From Panacagrimonas sp965216805 (GTDB lineage: Bacteria; Pseudomonadota; Gammaproteobacteria; Nevskiales; Nevskiaceae): 64,000 bases of DNA. A model generated the notes under the pieces. The model had not been told where the DNA came from and did no database searches. It was given only the letters and a program-made list of their open reading frames with translations. The position numbers were made by a program, and so were the translations under genes. Below are positions 33,649-41,953 of this stretch, in pieces. The first letter of the stretch is position 1, and the number at the start of each line of letters is the position of its first letter. The stretch is from contig NZ_CBDCGN010000003.1 in NCBI RefSeq assembly GCF_965216805.1, forward strand, positions 1,178,001 to 1,242,000. The letters are read 5' to 3'.

Positions 33649-34422
33649 ATGACCACACCTGAGCCGCCGCAGTGGAGCCTGTCCATTGTCAGCCACGGGC
33701 ATTGGCCGCGTGTGCTGGACCTGCTGAGCGACTGCGCACGGCTGCTGGACCCGTCGCGGCACGAGATGGTGCTGACCCTGGACGTGCCCGAATCGGTGGA
33801 CGCGGCGGGGCTGCCCTGGCAGGGGCCCCTGCGCTTGATCCGCAACCAGCGTTCGCAAAGTTTCGGCGCCAATCACAATGCCGCGCTGGCCGCTGCGCGT
33901 GGTCGCTACGTGGCGCTGCTGGATCCCGACCTGCGGCTGTCGTCCGATCCCTTCCCGCGGCTTGCGTCCGCGCTGGAGGCCGCCGACGTCGGGGTGGTGG
34001 CTACCCGAGTGCGCGAGCCGGACGGCTGCGTGGCCGACCACGCCCGCCCCCTGCCCACGCCGCGCCGGCTGCTGGCCCGCCATGTCGGCGGCGCGCGCGC
34101 TAGCTACTCGCCGGAGCTGTCGACGGCGTTGGATGTCGACTGGGTCGCCGGCCTGTTCATGGGGTTGCGGCGGACCACCTGGCAACAGCTCGGTGGATTC
34201 GATCCGCGCTATCGCCTGTACTGCGAGGACGTCGATCTGTGCCTGCGCGCGTGGAACGCGTCGCTGCGCGTGCAGGTGGTGCCGGGCGAATGGGTGCTGC
34301 ATCCGCCGCGTCGCCGCACGCTGCGTAGTTCGCAGCATTTCTATCGGCACTGCGCAAGTCTGTTGCGGCTATGGCGCAGCGCCGCGTATCGCGAGTTCCG
34401 CCACCGTCACGCTTCTTCCTAG
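33649..34422 (+). CDS. family 2 glycosyltransferase
   Basis: 257 residues. GT-A fold: WSLSIVSHGHWPRVLDLL at the start, NHNAALAAARGRYVALLDPDLRL with the D-x-D-type metal/nucleotide-sugar site, then VAGLFMGLRRTTWQQLGGFDPRYRLYCEDVDLCLRA with the acceptor loop and catalytic ED. It is similar in plan to rhamnosyl/dTDP-sugar transferases acting on cell-surface polysaccharide. The stop codon TAG is supplied by the first bases of the MITE-like element at 34419. No glycan cluster around it, so the product is unknown. Confidence 0.88.
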   Translation: MTTPEPPQWSLSIVSHGHWPRVLDLLSDCARLLDPSRHEMVLTLDVPESVDAAGLPWQGPLRLIRNQRSQSFGANHNAALAAARGRYVALLDPDLRLSSDPFPRLASALEAADVGVVATRVREPDGCVADHARPLPTPRRLLARHVGGARASYSPELSTALDVDWVAGLFMGLRRTTWQQLGGFDPRYRLYCEDVDLCLRAWNASLRVQVVPGEWVLHPPRRRTLRSSQHFYRHCASLLRLWRSAAYREFRHRHASS

Positions 34423-34605
34423 CCCGCATTTCTCACGGGTGGATCGAGCGATGGCCGTAGGTCGAGGACGTGCAGGGCCCCACAGACAGGCCAAACGCGC
34501 CGGAAAATCTTCCGACACCCTGTTCGCGAACCGACACTGGAGCAATGATGTGCCCTCGGGAAACAGCAAGGGATTCTCCGGCGACCCGTGAGAAATGCGG
34601 GCTAG
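34419..34605. repeat. MITE-like repeat, copy B (187 bp, perfect terminal inverted repeats)
   Basis: Bounded by 22-bp perfect inverted repeats beginning CTAGCCCGCATTTCTCAC. Internal GATGGCCGTAGGTCGAGGACGT and GGATTCTCCGGCGAC match copy C at 39565-39816 in inverted orientation. No coding capacity. The CTAG at each end may be a 4-bp duplicated target; the left CTAG provides the glycosyltransferase stop codon. Confidence 0.75.
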
Positions 34606-34617
34606 AGGGATCGCGTC

Positions 34618-35334
34618 ATGACACCAACGGATTTCGAGTCGCGTCTGCGTGCGCCGTCGCTGCGTTTGCTCGCTGGCGAGTTGTGCGCGCCGCTGGATGC
34701 GCTGCGCTTTGCAGCGCAGTGGCCGGCGTTGAACCGCTTACCCAGAGGCGATGGTCACGCGGTTCTGATCCTGCCCGGATTCGGCGCCGGTGCGTGGTCG
34801 TTACGACCGCTGCGCACGGCCTTGCGCCGGCTGGGTTACGCCGCCGACGATTGGGGCTACGGACGCAACCTGGGCATGCGTTCGCACATCAAGCAGGGAC
34901 TCACGCAGCAGCTGCAGATATTGTTCGAGCGCTCGGGCGGCAAGGTGAGTCTGATCGGTTGGAGCCTGGGCGGCGTGTTCGCACGCGAGCTGGCGCGCGC
35001 CCATCCGCAGTGGGTGCGCTGCGTGATGACGCTGGGCAGTCCCATCAACGGTGATCCCGAGGCCAACAACATGGCGCCGCTGTTTCGCCTCGCCAACCGT
35101 GGCCGCAGCGCTCGCGTTGATCGCGCGGGGTTCGAGCGCCGCAAGCTGGCGCCGTCGGTGCCGTGCATCGCGATCTACACGCGCAGCGACGGCATCGTGG
35201 CATGGCAGGCCAGTTGTGAAGACGCCGCCGCCAACACCGAGAACGTGGAAGTGCGCGGGACGCATCTCGGTCTTGCGTTCAATCACGAGGTGCTGCGCGT
35301 GATCGCGCATCGTTTGAGCACCGCTGCGGGCTGA
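34618..35334 (+). CDS. alpha/beta hydrolase (esterase/lipase-like)
   Basis: 238 residues. VLILPGFGAGAWSLRPL carries the oxyanion region and LIGWSLGGVFARELA the nucleophile elbow GWSLGG (Ser about residue 120). D in YTRSDGIV and H in GTHLGLAFN are placed to complete the Ser-Asp-His triad. No signal peptide, so cytoplasmic. It starts 13 bp after the MITE-like element, so its promoter must lie in or before the repeat. Substrate unknown. Confidence 0.85.
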   Translation: MTPTDFESRLRAPSLRLLAGELCAPLDALRFAAQWPALNRLPRGDGHAVLILPGFGAGAWSLRPLRTALRRLGYAADDWGYGRNLGMRSHIKQGLTQQLQILFERSGGKVSLIGWSLGGVFARELARAHPQWVRCVMTLGSPINGDPEANNMAPLFRLANRGRSARVDRAGFERRKLAPSVPCIAIYTRSDGIVAWQASCEDAAANTENVEVRGTHLGLAFNHEVLRVIAHRLSTAAG

Positions 35335-35381
35335 TATGCGATGAACTTTCCGACAGACGGCAAAAAAATGCGCCCGAGCTA

Positions 35382-35410
35382 TTGACACAATATCTTGTGT
35401 TTTATTTTAT
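35382..35410 (+). promoter_or_regulatory. promoter with overlapping palindrome for the H1-like gene
   Basis: TTGACA at 35382-35387 is a consensus -35, followed by the AT-rich TTTTAT at 35405-35410 (17-bp spacing) as -10. The palindrome ACACAA-tatc-TTGTGT (35386-35401) fills the spacer, a good place for a repressor. About 90 bp of leader precede the ATG. Confidence 0.6.
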
Positions 35411-35497
35411 CGCAGTACACCATAGAGCGTGGTTGGTTGCCGTCGGCGGTGGGCGTCGTCGGGTCTGACCGCTTTGACTTACTGCAAGGAGGCTCTC

Positions 35498-35698
35498 ATG
35501 CCTGTAGCAAAGAAGAAGCCGGCCGCGAAGAAAGCGACCGCGAAGAAAGCCCCCGCCAAGAAGGCGGTGAAGAAGGCGGCAAAGAAAGCGGTGAAAAAGG
35601 TTGCCAAGAAGGCCACCGCCGCCAAGAAGGCGGTCAAGAAGGCCGTGAAGAAAGTGGCAAAGAAGGCTGCCAAGAAGGCGCCTGCGAAGAAAGCTTGA
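35498..35698 (+). CDS. lysine-rich histone H1-like DNA-binding protein
   Basis: 66 residues made almost wholly of Lys, Ala, Val and Pro in repeating KKA / AKKAVKK units, like the C-terminal tail of eukaryotic H1 and bacterial AlgP/HctB-type proteins. Ribosome site AAGGAGG precedes the ATG at 35498; a longer frame to 35429 is untranslated leader. Such proteins bind DNA non-specifically and compact the nucleoid or modulate transcription. It has a strong own promoter and terminator, so it is a single-gene unit, probably highly expressed. The simple repeat makes length variation between strains likely. Confidence 0.88.
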   Translation: MPVAKKKPAAKKATAKKAPAKKAVKKAAKKAVKKVAKKATAAKKAVKKAVKKVAKKAAKKAPAKKA

Positions 35699-35718
35699 TC
35701 GTTGTCGATTGCAGGTTC

Positions 35719-35748
35719 ACGCGGCGGATTTTCCGCCGCGTTTTTTTT
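35719..35748 (+). terminator. rho-independent terminator after the H1-like gene
   Basis: ACGCGGCGGA-ttt-TCCGCCGCGT followed by a run of eight T. Perfect stem; clear terminator 21 bp after the stop. Confidence 0.92.
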
Positions 35749-35770
35749 GCGCGTCATCCGACGGTAGCAC

Positions 35771-36754
35771 TCAGGCCGCGTGCTGCGCCGTCCACGCCGG
35801 GCTGAAGAAGGCGTCCACCCATTCGAGTTGCTGCTGCGCACATTCGACGCGGGCAATGCGGCTCCAGAACGCCTCGGCGTCGTCACGGCTCTGGCAGTAC
35901 CACTGGATGTGCTTGCGCGCCACGCGCACGCCGCGGGCCTCGCCATAGAGCGCGTGCAGTTCGCGCAGATGAGCGAGCAGGGTGAGGCGAACCTCCTCGC
36001 GTGCCGGTGCAGGGGCGTCGATGCCGGTCTCCAGGAACTGGCGGATCGCACCGAAGATCCACGGATTGCCCAAGGCCGCACGGCCGATCATCACGCCGTC
36101 GGCGCCGGTATGCTCCAGCACGCGGCGCGCCTTGGGTCCGCTGTCGATATCGCCGTTGACGATGACCGGGATGCGCACCGCCTGCTTGACCGCTGCAACG
36201 GTGTCGTACTCCGCTTCGCCGTCGAAGCGGTCGGCGCGCGTGCGGCCGTGCACCGTCAACGCGCGGACGCCGCAGTCCTGCGCGATGCGCGCGATGCGCA
36301 CCGCGTTGCGTTCGGTCGCCGACCATCCGGTACGGATCTTCAGCGTCACCGGCACGTCCACCGCCGCCACCACCGCGTCGAGGATGCGACCGACCAGGGG
36401 CTCGTCGCGCAGCAATGCCGAACCGGCGTCGACACGGCAGACTTTCTTGGCCGGACAACCCATGTTGATGTCGACGATCTGCGCGCCGTGCTCGACATTG
36501 AGTCGCGCGGACTGCGCCATCCGCTGCGGGTCGTAGCCGGCGATCTGCACCGCGATCGGCACGCTCTCGCAATCGTGCTCCCGGCGCAGCCGGGATTTTT
36601 CCGTGTGCCACAGGCTGGGGTCGGAGCTGGTCATCTCCGCCACCGTGAGACCGGCGCCGAGCCGGCGGCTCAGGCTGCGAAAGGCGCGGTCGGTCACGCC
36701 CGCCATCGGGGCCAGGACCAGGGGCGGGTCGACGGTGTAGGGGCCGATATCCAT
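35771..36754 (-). CDS. dusB: tRNA-dihydrouridine synthase B
   Basis: 327 residues if started at MDIGPYT (ATG at 36754), which matches the usual DusB N-terminus; the frame is open seven codons further. FMN-binding TIM barrel with LAPMAGVTDRAFR, DINMGCPAKKVC carrying the catalytic Cys, TVHGRTRADRFDG and VNGDIDSGPKA, then GVMIGRAALGNPWIF. It reduces uridine in the tRNA D-loop. In many gammaproteobacteria dusB precedes fis; here the next gene leftward is the H1-like gene, so that link is absent. Confidence 0.94.
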   Translation of the reverse strand: MDIGPYTVDPPLVLAPMAGVTDRAFRSLSRRLGAGLTVAEMTSSDPSLWHTEKSRLRREHDCESVPIAVQIAGYDPQRMAQSARLNVEHGAQIVDINMGCPAKKVCRVDAGSALLRDEPLVGRILDAVVAAVDVPVTLKIRTGWSATERNAVRIARIAQDCGVRALTVHGRTRADRFDGEAEYDTVAAVKQAVRIPVIVNGDIDSGPKARRVLEHTGADGVMIGRAALGNPWIFGAIRQFLETGIDAPAPAREEVRLTLLAHLRELHALYGEARGVRVARKHIQWYCQSRDDAEAFWSRIARVECAQQQLEWVDAFFSPAWTAQHAA

Positions 36755-36860
36755 CCAGGTAGTGTGACTCAACACCGGCGGCGAAAATCGTCGGCGCGTT
36801 TCGCCGGGTGCGACACCGGTGCTAGATTGCCGCGTCGCCCGCCGTGCTTTCGGACCTCAC

Positions 36861-37832
36861 ATGATCGCCCGCAACGCCCTGATCATCGACGACTCCAAGT
36901 CGGCCCGATTCGCGCTGCGCCGCTACCTGGAGGGCTATCGCTACCAGGTCGAAGCGGTGGAGACGGCAGACGAGGGGTATCGGGCTATCGAATTGCAGCT
37001 GCCGGGCGTGCTGTTTCTGGACCACGTCATGCCCGGCGTCGACGGCTTCGAGGTGTTGCAGACGCTACGTCGCAACGGCCCGACCGCCGGCCTGCCGGTG
37101 GTGATCTGCTCCTCCAACGAGGGCCCCGAGTTCAACCAACAGGCGCGCGCCCACGGCGCCAATGCGGTGCTGCAGAAGCCGCCCAACCCCGAGCAGTTGC
37201 ACCGCATCCTGGACGCACTGGAGCGCGGAGAAAATCCCATGGACGTGTCTGCCGGCGTGGCGGCCGTGTCCGGCGACGCCCTTGCCCTGAGCCTGAATCC
37301 CGTGGATCAATCCCTGCAGCCGCACACCGTATCTTCTGCTCCCTCCGGAACCGCGATGACCGCCTCGCGCGACGGTACCAGTCTGGCGCTCAAGTCCGGC
37401 GACGAGGCCCTGCGCGAACAACTCGACAGCCGGCTCCGGAAAGTGTCGCAGGGGCTGTTGGTGCAATTTGCCGAGATCAAGGCCACCGTCGCGCACCTGG
37501 CCAACCAGCAGGCACGTCTGGCCGAGCAACCTGCGGGCGTGCGCAACGAACTCAGGACCGGGCTGGAAGAAACCAACCAGGCGCTGCGTCTGGTGACGTC
37601 GCGCATCGAAGGCATCGAACGCGAAGTGTTCTCGCAGCTCACCGCGATGCGTACGCACCTGGATGCCAACCTCAAGACCCAGAACGATCGTCTGACCGAG
37701 ATGGTGCAGTTCGCGCGTCAGACCGCCGCCGAGGAGGCTCAGGTGGTGGCGGAACGTACGGTGATGACCGCGGCGCTGCGCATCTCCGATCAGCTCGCCG
37801 ACGCTATTCTCGGCGCGGTCGGGCGCAAGTGA
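36861..37832 (+). CDS. response regulator receiver protein with C-terminal coiled coil
   Basis: 323 residues from the ATG at 36861. Residues 1-120 are a CheY-like receiver with DDS near the N-terminus, phosphoacceptor D54 in LFLDHVMPG, and K in VLQKPPN. After a Ser/Ala/Pro-rich linker, residues about 185-300 are predicted long helices with heptad-like spacing (ALREQLDSRLRKVSQGL onward), resembling a coiled-coil scaffold. There is no DNA-binding or enzymatic output domain. A partner kinase is not adjacent. Possibly a polar or chemotaxis-type signalling adaptor; inference only. Confidence 0.75.
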   Translation: MIARNALIIDDSKSARFALRRYLEGYRYQVEAVETADEGYRAIELQLPGVLFLDHVMPGVDGFEVLQTLRRNGPTAGLPVVICSSNEGPEFNQQARAHGANAVLQKPPNPEQLHRILDALERGENPMDVSAGVAAVSGDALALSLNPVDQSLQPHTVSSAPSGTAMTASRDGTSLALKSGDEALREQLDSRLRKVSQGLLVQFAEIKATVAHLANQQARLAEQPAGVRNELRTGLEETNQALRLVTSRIEGIEREVFSQLTAMRTHLDANLKTQNDRLTEMVQFARQTAAEEAQVVAERTVMTAALRISDQLADAILGAVGRK

Positions 37833-37865
37833 TCGCGCTTGCAGTGGCGCGTCGTTGCGGCGCGC

Positions 37866-38243
37866 TCAGTTGCGCAGCGCGCTCCAGCTCAACCAAGCCC
37901 AGCCAGCCAGGAACAGCAGCCCGCCGATCGGAGTGATCGCGCCCAGCCAGCGCGTCCCGGTCAGTGCAAGCACGTACAGGCTGCCGGAGAACACCAACAC
38001 CCCCGCCAGAAAACAGGCGGCGACGATGTCCAGACCCGCCAGCTTCGTCTGACGCGCCAGCAGCCCGACCAGCACCAGCGCCAGCGCGTGGTAGAAGTGG
38101 TATTCGTTCGCGGTCTTCCAGATCGTCAGCAGTTCGGGCGTCAGCCGTGTCTTCAGCGCATGCGCACCGAAGGCGCCGAACATGACGGCCAGAAAACCCA
38201 GGGCCGCGCCGATGCCCAGTGCAGCGTGAGCCAGTGGGATCAT
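37866..38243 (-). CDS. DUF423 family membrane protein
   Basis: 125 residues from the ATG at 38243. Four hydrophobic helices and the family phrases GFLAVMFGAFGAHALK, YHFYHALALVLVGLL and GSLYVLALTG. Inner membrane; function unknown (YgdD-like). It starts 8 bp after the stop of the reductase gene at 38252, so they are probably co-transcribed. Confidence 0.9.
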   Translation of the reverse strand: MIPLAHAALGIGAALGFLAVMFGAFGAHALKTRLTPELLTIWKTANEYHFYHALALVLVGLLARQTKLAGLDIVAACFLAGVLVFSGSLYVLALTGTRWLGAITPIGGLLFLAGWAWLSWSALRN

Positions 38244-38251
38244 GGCGTTCT

Positions 38252-39436
38252 TCAGACCTGCTCGATCACGTTGAACTGGATGCCCGCGGCCTGCAGCCGT
38301 TCGATCAGCTTGTTGCCCATCGCCGAGGTCGGCGTCAGGACGCCGGATTTCTTCGGCAGCCGGTCGCGGGCCAGGCACAGCGCACTCTCGGCCAGCATCT
38401 TGGAGGTCTCGCCATAACCGGGGTCGCCGCCGCTGACCTCGGTGATCACGCGGCGGCCGCCGCCGCGGCCGATGAAGCGAACGCGGAACCAGGCCTTGGC
38501 GCGTGCGTCCTCGTCCGGCCCTTCGCCGGGATCGCGCAGCCGCAGCAGGCGCTCGCGGGTGAGCTTGAACTGCGCGCCCACAAACGCCGCGCTCACACCA
38601 CCGAGCAGCGCGATGACGGTGCTCAGCTTCTTGACCTGGATGTAATGGCCGTAGCGGAACTCGGGCCCATAGCGGTCGTCGGCCGCTGCCGAGCGCCTGA
38701 CCATCTGCGGATCGATGCTGGGAAAGGGCACCACCCAGGTCTTCAGCAGCTTGTGATAACGGATGCGCTGCTGCGTGCTGCCGATCTTGCGGTCCACCGG
38801 CCAGCCCTCGCGCGTGCGCCGTTCGCGCGCCACGCCGGCGTACTCGCGGAAGCGCGAGAACGCGGCGATCGCCGAGTGCCAGGTGCCGCCCGATACGGTG
38901 CCGCCGGCGCGCACGAAGCCTTCCACTGTCAGCGGGACGTCTTCGGGCAACTGCTGTACGGTGAACCAGGCACCGAGATCGTGCGGGATCGAGTCGAATC
39001 CGCAGGAATGCACGATGCGCGCGCCGCTGGACTGAGCCTGATCGTGATACGCCAGCCACATGCGATCGACGAACTCCGGTTCGCCGGTGAGATCGACGTA
39101 ATCGGTGCCGGCCTCCGCGCAGGCCGCGACCAATGCCTCGCCATAGCGGATGTAAGGGCCGACCGTGGTGATGACCACCTTGGTCGAACGCGCCACCGTG
39201 CGCAGCGAATCGGCGTCGCCGGCATCGGCCTGCAACAGCGGCAATTCGGCGAGTTCGGGATGGCTTTGTGCCAGCGAGGCACGCACCGCCTGCAGTTTGG
39301 ACAGACTGCGCCCGGCCAGCGCCCAACGCAGGCCGTCGCCGCCCTGCTCGGCCAGGTATTGCGCGGTCAGCTGTCCGGTGAAACCGGTCGCGCCGAACAG
39401 CACGATCTCGTATTCGAACTTGCGCCTGCCGGCCAT
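38252..39436 (-). CDS. saccharopine dehydrogenase-like / trans-acting enoyl reductase family protein
   Basis: 394 residues starting at MAGRRKFEYE (ATG at 39436); the frame runs 57 codons further into low-quality sequence. VLFGATGFTGQLTAQYL is a GxxGxxG NADP-binding Rossmann fold, followed by AGRSLSKLQAVR. VITTVGPYIRYGEALVAAC and DYVDLTGEPEF are typical of the saccharopine-dehydrogenase-like family that includes the mycobacterial trans-acting enoyl reductase. Members outside mycobacteria have uncertain roles, perhaps in lipid reduction. Leftward pair with the DUF423 gene. Confidence 0.85.
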   Translation of the reverse strand: MAGRRKFEYEIVLFGATGFTGQLTAQYLAEQGGDGLRWALAGRSLSKLQAVRASLAQSHPELAELPLLQADAGDADSLRTVARSTKVVITTVGPYIRYGEALVAACAEAGTDYVDLTGEPEFVDRMWLAYHDQAQSSGARIVHSCGFDSIPHDLGAWFTVQQLPEDVPLTVEGFVRAGGTVSGGTWHSAIAAFSRFREYAGVARERRTREGWPVDRKIGSTQQRIRYHKLLKTWVVPFPSIDPQMVRRSAAADDRYGPEFRYGHYIQVKKLSTVIALLGGVSAAFVGAQFKLTRERLLRLRDPGEGPDEDARAKAWFRVRFIGRGGGRRVITEVSGGDPGYGETSKMLAESALCLARDRLPKKSGVLTPTSAMGNKLIERLQAAGIQFNVIEQV

Positions 39437-39564
39437 GTGGATGCCCCGTGTCGGTGAAGTTTCGTGTCGCAGGCCGAGCAGTGTCGCACAGGCTTGTGTT
39501 CGATCTGCGGCGTGCACACGGCGTCGCGTATGGCCGCCAGCGGCAAGCCGCCTTCGGGCCGCGG
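39437..39564. other. upstream region of the reductase gene
   Basis: 128 bp between the reductase start and MITE-like copy C. It should hold the reductase promoter; no convincing boxes or RNA gene seen. Confidence 0.4.
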
Positions 39565-39816
39565 CTAGCCCGCATTTCTCACAGGTCGCCGGAGAATCCA
39601 TTGCCAACTCCCGTTATCGCGGGGTTCTTCGATGTTGCGTCGGAAACAGACTGTCGGAGGATTCTCCGTCTGGATCGGCGCTGGCCTGTCTGCGGCGTAC
39701 ATTGCTTGGGACTCACTCACCCCATAGAACCACTATGGGGTTCGCTCCGTCCCGGCGCACTGCACGTCCTCGACATACGGCCATCGCTCGATCCCCCTGT
39801 GAGAAATGCGGGCTAG
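39565..39816. repeat. MITE-like repeat, copy C (252 bp)
   Basis: Inverted terminal repeats beginning CTAGCCCGCATTTCTCAC at both ends. Internal stretches match copies A and B: CACTATGGGGTTCGCTCC near 39740, GTCCTCGACATACGGCC, and GTCGCCGGAGAATCC near the left end. The right terminal CTAG supplies the TAG stop of the leftward TetR gene, just as the left end of copy B does for the glycosyltransferase. Confidence 0.72.
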
Positions 39817-40466
39817 GCTCGCCTTCTGCGTGCCTTGCCGGGTGCGGCCGGCACCTCCTGGCGACCCGACACCGCTTGCAGGCAGAAGCGGCTGATGGTG
39901 CGAATGACCTCGCCGCGGTCCTGCCGGCTGCCGCGAGCGTGGCCGATGGGTCCGATCAGGGCTTCGGTGAACGCCCCGACGATGCAGGCGGCGGCGACAT
40001 CGGCGTTCTGCGGCGGAAACTCGCCGCTGGCGATGCCTTGGTGCAGCACGGTCTCGAACACGTCGCCGAACGCGCGGCGTGCGCGGATGCGTTCGGCATC
40101 CACTTCCTGATCGGCGGGCTCTGCAATGAAGGCATACGCCAGGAAGGGTCCGTCGAACGCGCGCCCGGCAAACGATTCCACCGCGCGCTGCAGCCTTTGC
40201 GCCGCGCTGCCCGGCGCCTGTACCAGCGCGCGCAGGATGTCGATCTCATGGCGGACCGCTTCGCCCAGCACTTCCACGAACAGCTCGGCCTTGGACGGGA
40301 AATAGCGGTAGATCGAGCCCGTGGACAGGCCTGCATCGGTGGCCACCGCGGCGATCTGGGCGGCACGAAAGCCGCCCTCGGACACCAGCTTGCGCGCCGA
40401 TAGCAGGATGCGCTGACGGTTGTCCGCCAAGCGTTCCTGCATCAGACGCGAGCGCTGGTATCGCAT
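39813..40466 (-). CDS. TetR family transcriptional regulator
   Basis: 217 residues if started at MRYQRS (ATG at 40466); starts at 40487 and 40442 are also in frame. The helix-turn-helix is FRAAQIAAVATDAGLSTGSIYRYFPSK (residues about 37-63), followed by a helical ligand domain. It is divergent from the isovaleryl-CoA dehydrogenase gene with 196 bp between them and an AAGTGAA/TTCACTT inverted repeat next to its own start, so it probably represses itself and perhaps the leucine-catabolic operon. In many relatives that role belongs to a MerR-type LiuR, so the link here is inferred from position. Confidence 0.88.
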   Translation of the reverse strand: MRYQRSRLMQERLADNRQRILLSARKLVSEGGFRAAQIAAVATDAGLSTGSIYRYFPSKAELFVEVLGEAVRHEIDILRALVQAPGSAAQRLQRAVESFAGRAFDGPFLAYAFIAEPADQEVDAERIRARRAFGDVFETVLHQGIASGEFPPQNADVAAACIVGAFTEALIGPIGHARGSRQDRGEVIRTISRFCLQAVSGRQEVPAAPGKARRRRA

Positions 40467-40467
40467 G

Positions 40468-40506
40468 AAGTGAACCGAAAATATCAAAATGAATATGAAT
40501 TCACTT
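40468..40506. promoter_or_regulatory. AT-rich inverted repeat between TetR and liuA
   Basis: AAGTGAA (40468-40474) and TTCACTT (40500-40506) form perfect 7-bp arms around 25 very AT-rich bases. Touches the likely TetR start codon. Likely operator/promoter for the TetR gene. Confidence 0.5.
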
Positions 40507-40662
40507 TAGCCTGAAGCGACGTTAGACTGGAAGGGGTCGCACTGTGCGAAAGCCGTCCGCATCCAGCCATGGCGGGGCTGGATACCCGGACAGGATTTTC
40601 CGGATCGACCTGAACAACGAACTGGCTGCGGGGCACAGCCCGCGGCCTCAACAGGACCACAC

Positions 40663-41826
40663 ATGGACATGAAGAGCCTCAACCTCGACCTGGGATCCGA
40701 CGTCGATCAGTTGCGCGATGCCGTGCGCCAGTTTGCCGAGCACGAGATCGCGCCGCTGGCCGCGCAGACCGACCGCGACAACCAGTTTCCCATGCCGCTG
40801 TGGCGCAAGCTGGGCGATCTGGGCCTGCTGGGCCTGACGGTGGAAGAGGAGTACGGCGGCACCAACATGGGGTATCTGGCCCACGTGGTCGCGATGGAAG
40901 AGGTCTCGCGCGCGTCGGGCTCCATCGGCCTGTCCTATGGTGCGCACTCCAACCTGTGCGTGAACCAGTTGCGCAAGAACGGCAGCGAGGCCCAGAAGCG
41001 CAAGTACCTGCCCAGGCTGATCAGCGGCGAGCACGTCGGCGCGCTGGCGATGTCCGAGCCCGGTGCCGGGTCCGACGTGGTGAGCATGAAGCTGCGCGCC
41101 GAAAGAATCGGCGACCGCTACGTGCTCAACGGCAGCAAGATGTGGATCACCAACGGCCCCGACGCCGACACTCTGATCGTCTACGCCAAGAGCGATGCCG
41201 GTGCCGGCCCGCGCGGCATCACCGCCTTCATCATCGAAAAAGGCTACAAGGGTTTCTCCACCGCGCAGAAGCTGGACAAGCTCGGCATGCGTGGCTCCAA
41301 CACCTGCGAACTGGTCTTCCAGGATTGCGAAGTGCCGGTGGAGAATGTGCTCGGCACCGAGGGCCGCGGCGTCAACGTGCTGATGTCGGGGCTGGACTTC
41401 GAACGTGTCGTGCTGTCGGGCGGACCGCTGGGGCTGATGCAGGCCTGCCTGGACGTGGTGGTGCCCTATGTCCACGAGCGCAAGCAGTTCGGCCAGAGCA
41501 TCGGCCAGTTCCAGCTGATGCAGGGCAAGCTGGCCGACATGTACGTGGGCCTGTCGGTGTGCCGGGCCTACGTCTACGCGGTCGCCAAGGCCTGTGATCG
41601 AGGCGAGACCACGCGCAAGGATGCCGCTGGCGCCATTCTGTACTCGGCGGAGAAAGCCACGTGGATGGCGGGGCAGGCGATTCAGGCGCTCGGTGGCAAT
41701 GGCTATATCAACGACTACGACACCGGCCGCCTGTGGCGCGACGCCAAGCTCTATGAAATCGGGGCCGGTACTTCCGAGATCCGGCGCATGCTGATCGGCC
41801 GCGAGTTGTTCGACGAAACGGTTTGA
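40663..41826 (+). CDS. liuA: isovaleryl-CoA dehydrogenase
   Basis: 387 residues, standard acyl-CoA dehydrogenase length. It has ALAMSEPGAGSDVVSM and MWITNGPDADTLIVYAK (FAD/substrate region), GLDFERVVLSGGPLGLMQ with the Glu that acts as catalytic base in isovaleryl-CoA dehydrogenases, and IQALGGNGYINDY with the C-terminal IGAGTSEIRRMLIGREL. It converts isovaleryl-CoA to 3-methylcrotonyl-CoA in leucine breakdown, passing electrons to ETF. First gene of a three-gene operon with the two methylcrotonyl-CoA carboxylase subunits. Two starts three codons apart (MDMKS) are equivalent. Confidence 0.93.
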   Translation: MDMKSLNLDLGSDVDQLRDAVRQFAEHEIAPLAAQTDRDNQFPMPLWRKLGDLGLLGLTVEEEYGGTNMGYLAHVVAMEEVSRASGSIGLSYGAHSNLCVNQLRKNGSEAQKRKYLPRLISGEHVGALAMSEPGAGSDVVSMKLRAERIGDRYVLNGSKMWITNGPDADTLIVYAKSDAGAGPRGITAFIIEKGYKGFSTAQKLDKLGMRGSNTCELVFQDCEVPVENVLGTEGRGVNVLMSGLDFERVVLSGGPLGLMQACLDVVVPYVHERKQFGQSIGQFQLMQGKLADMYVGLSVCRAYVYAVAKACDRGETTRKDAAGAILYSAEKATWMAGQAIQALGGNGYINDYDTGRLWRDAKLYEIGAGTSEIRRMLIGRELFDETV

Positions 41827-41837
41827 AGTTTTCTGCC

Positions 41838-41926
41838 GCGGATGAACACGGAGCACCACGGATGAAAATGGACAGGCGAGATTGCAGCGCCGCGATCTGT
41901 GTGTATCCGTGAAATCCGTGGCCAAT
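41838..41926. repeat. CCACGGATTTCAC-type repeat between liuA and liuB
   Basis: The right end TATCCGTGAAATCCGTGGCCAAT (41904-41926) matches the arm of the element at 50108-50245; the left end (CCGCGGATGAACACGG near 41838) is a degenerate inverse. It fills most of the 127-bp gap; the liuB ribosome site GAAGGGA follows it. Confidence 0.55.
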
Positions 41927-41953
41927 ATTTCTTGAAGGGACAGTCATCGCTCC

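Noticed and set aside
35780..37936. 718-codon open frame on the plus strand across dusB and the receiver gene
   Set aside because: It covers two real genes (dusB on the other strand, the receiver protein in another frame) and shows no domain of its own.
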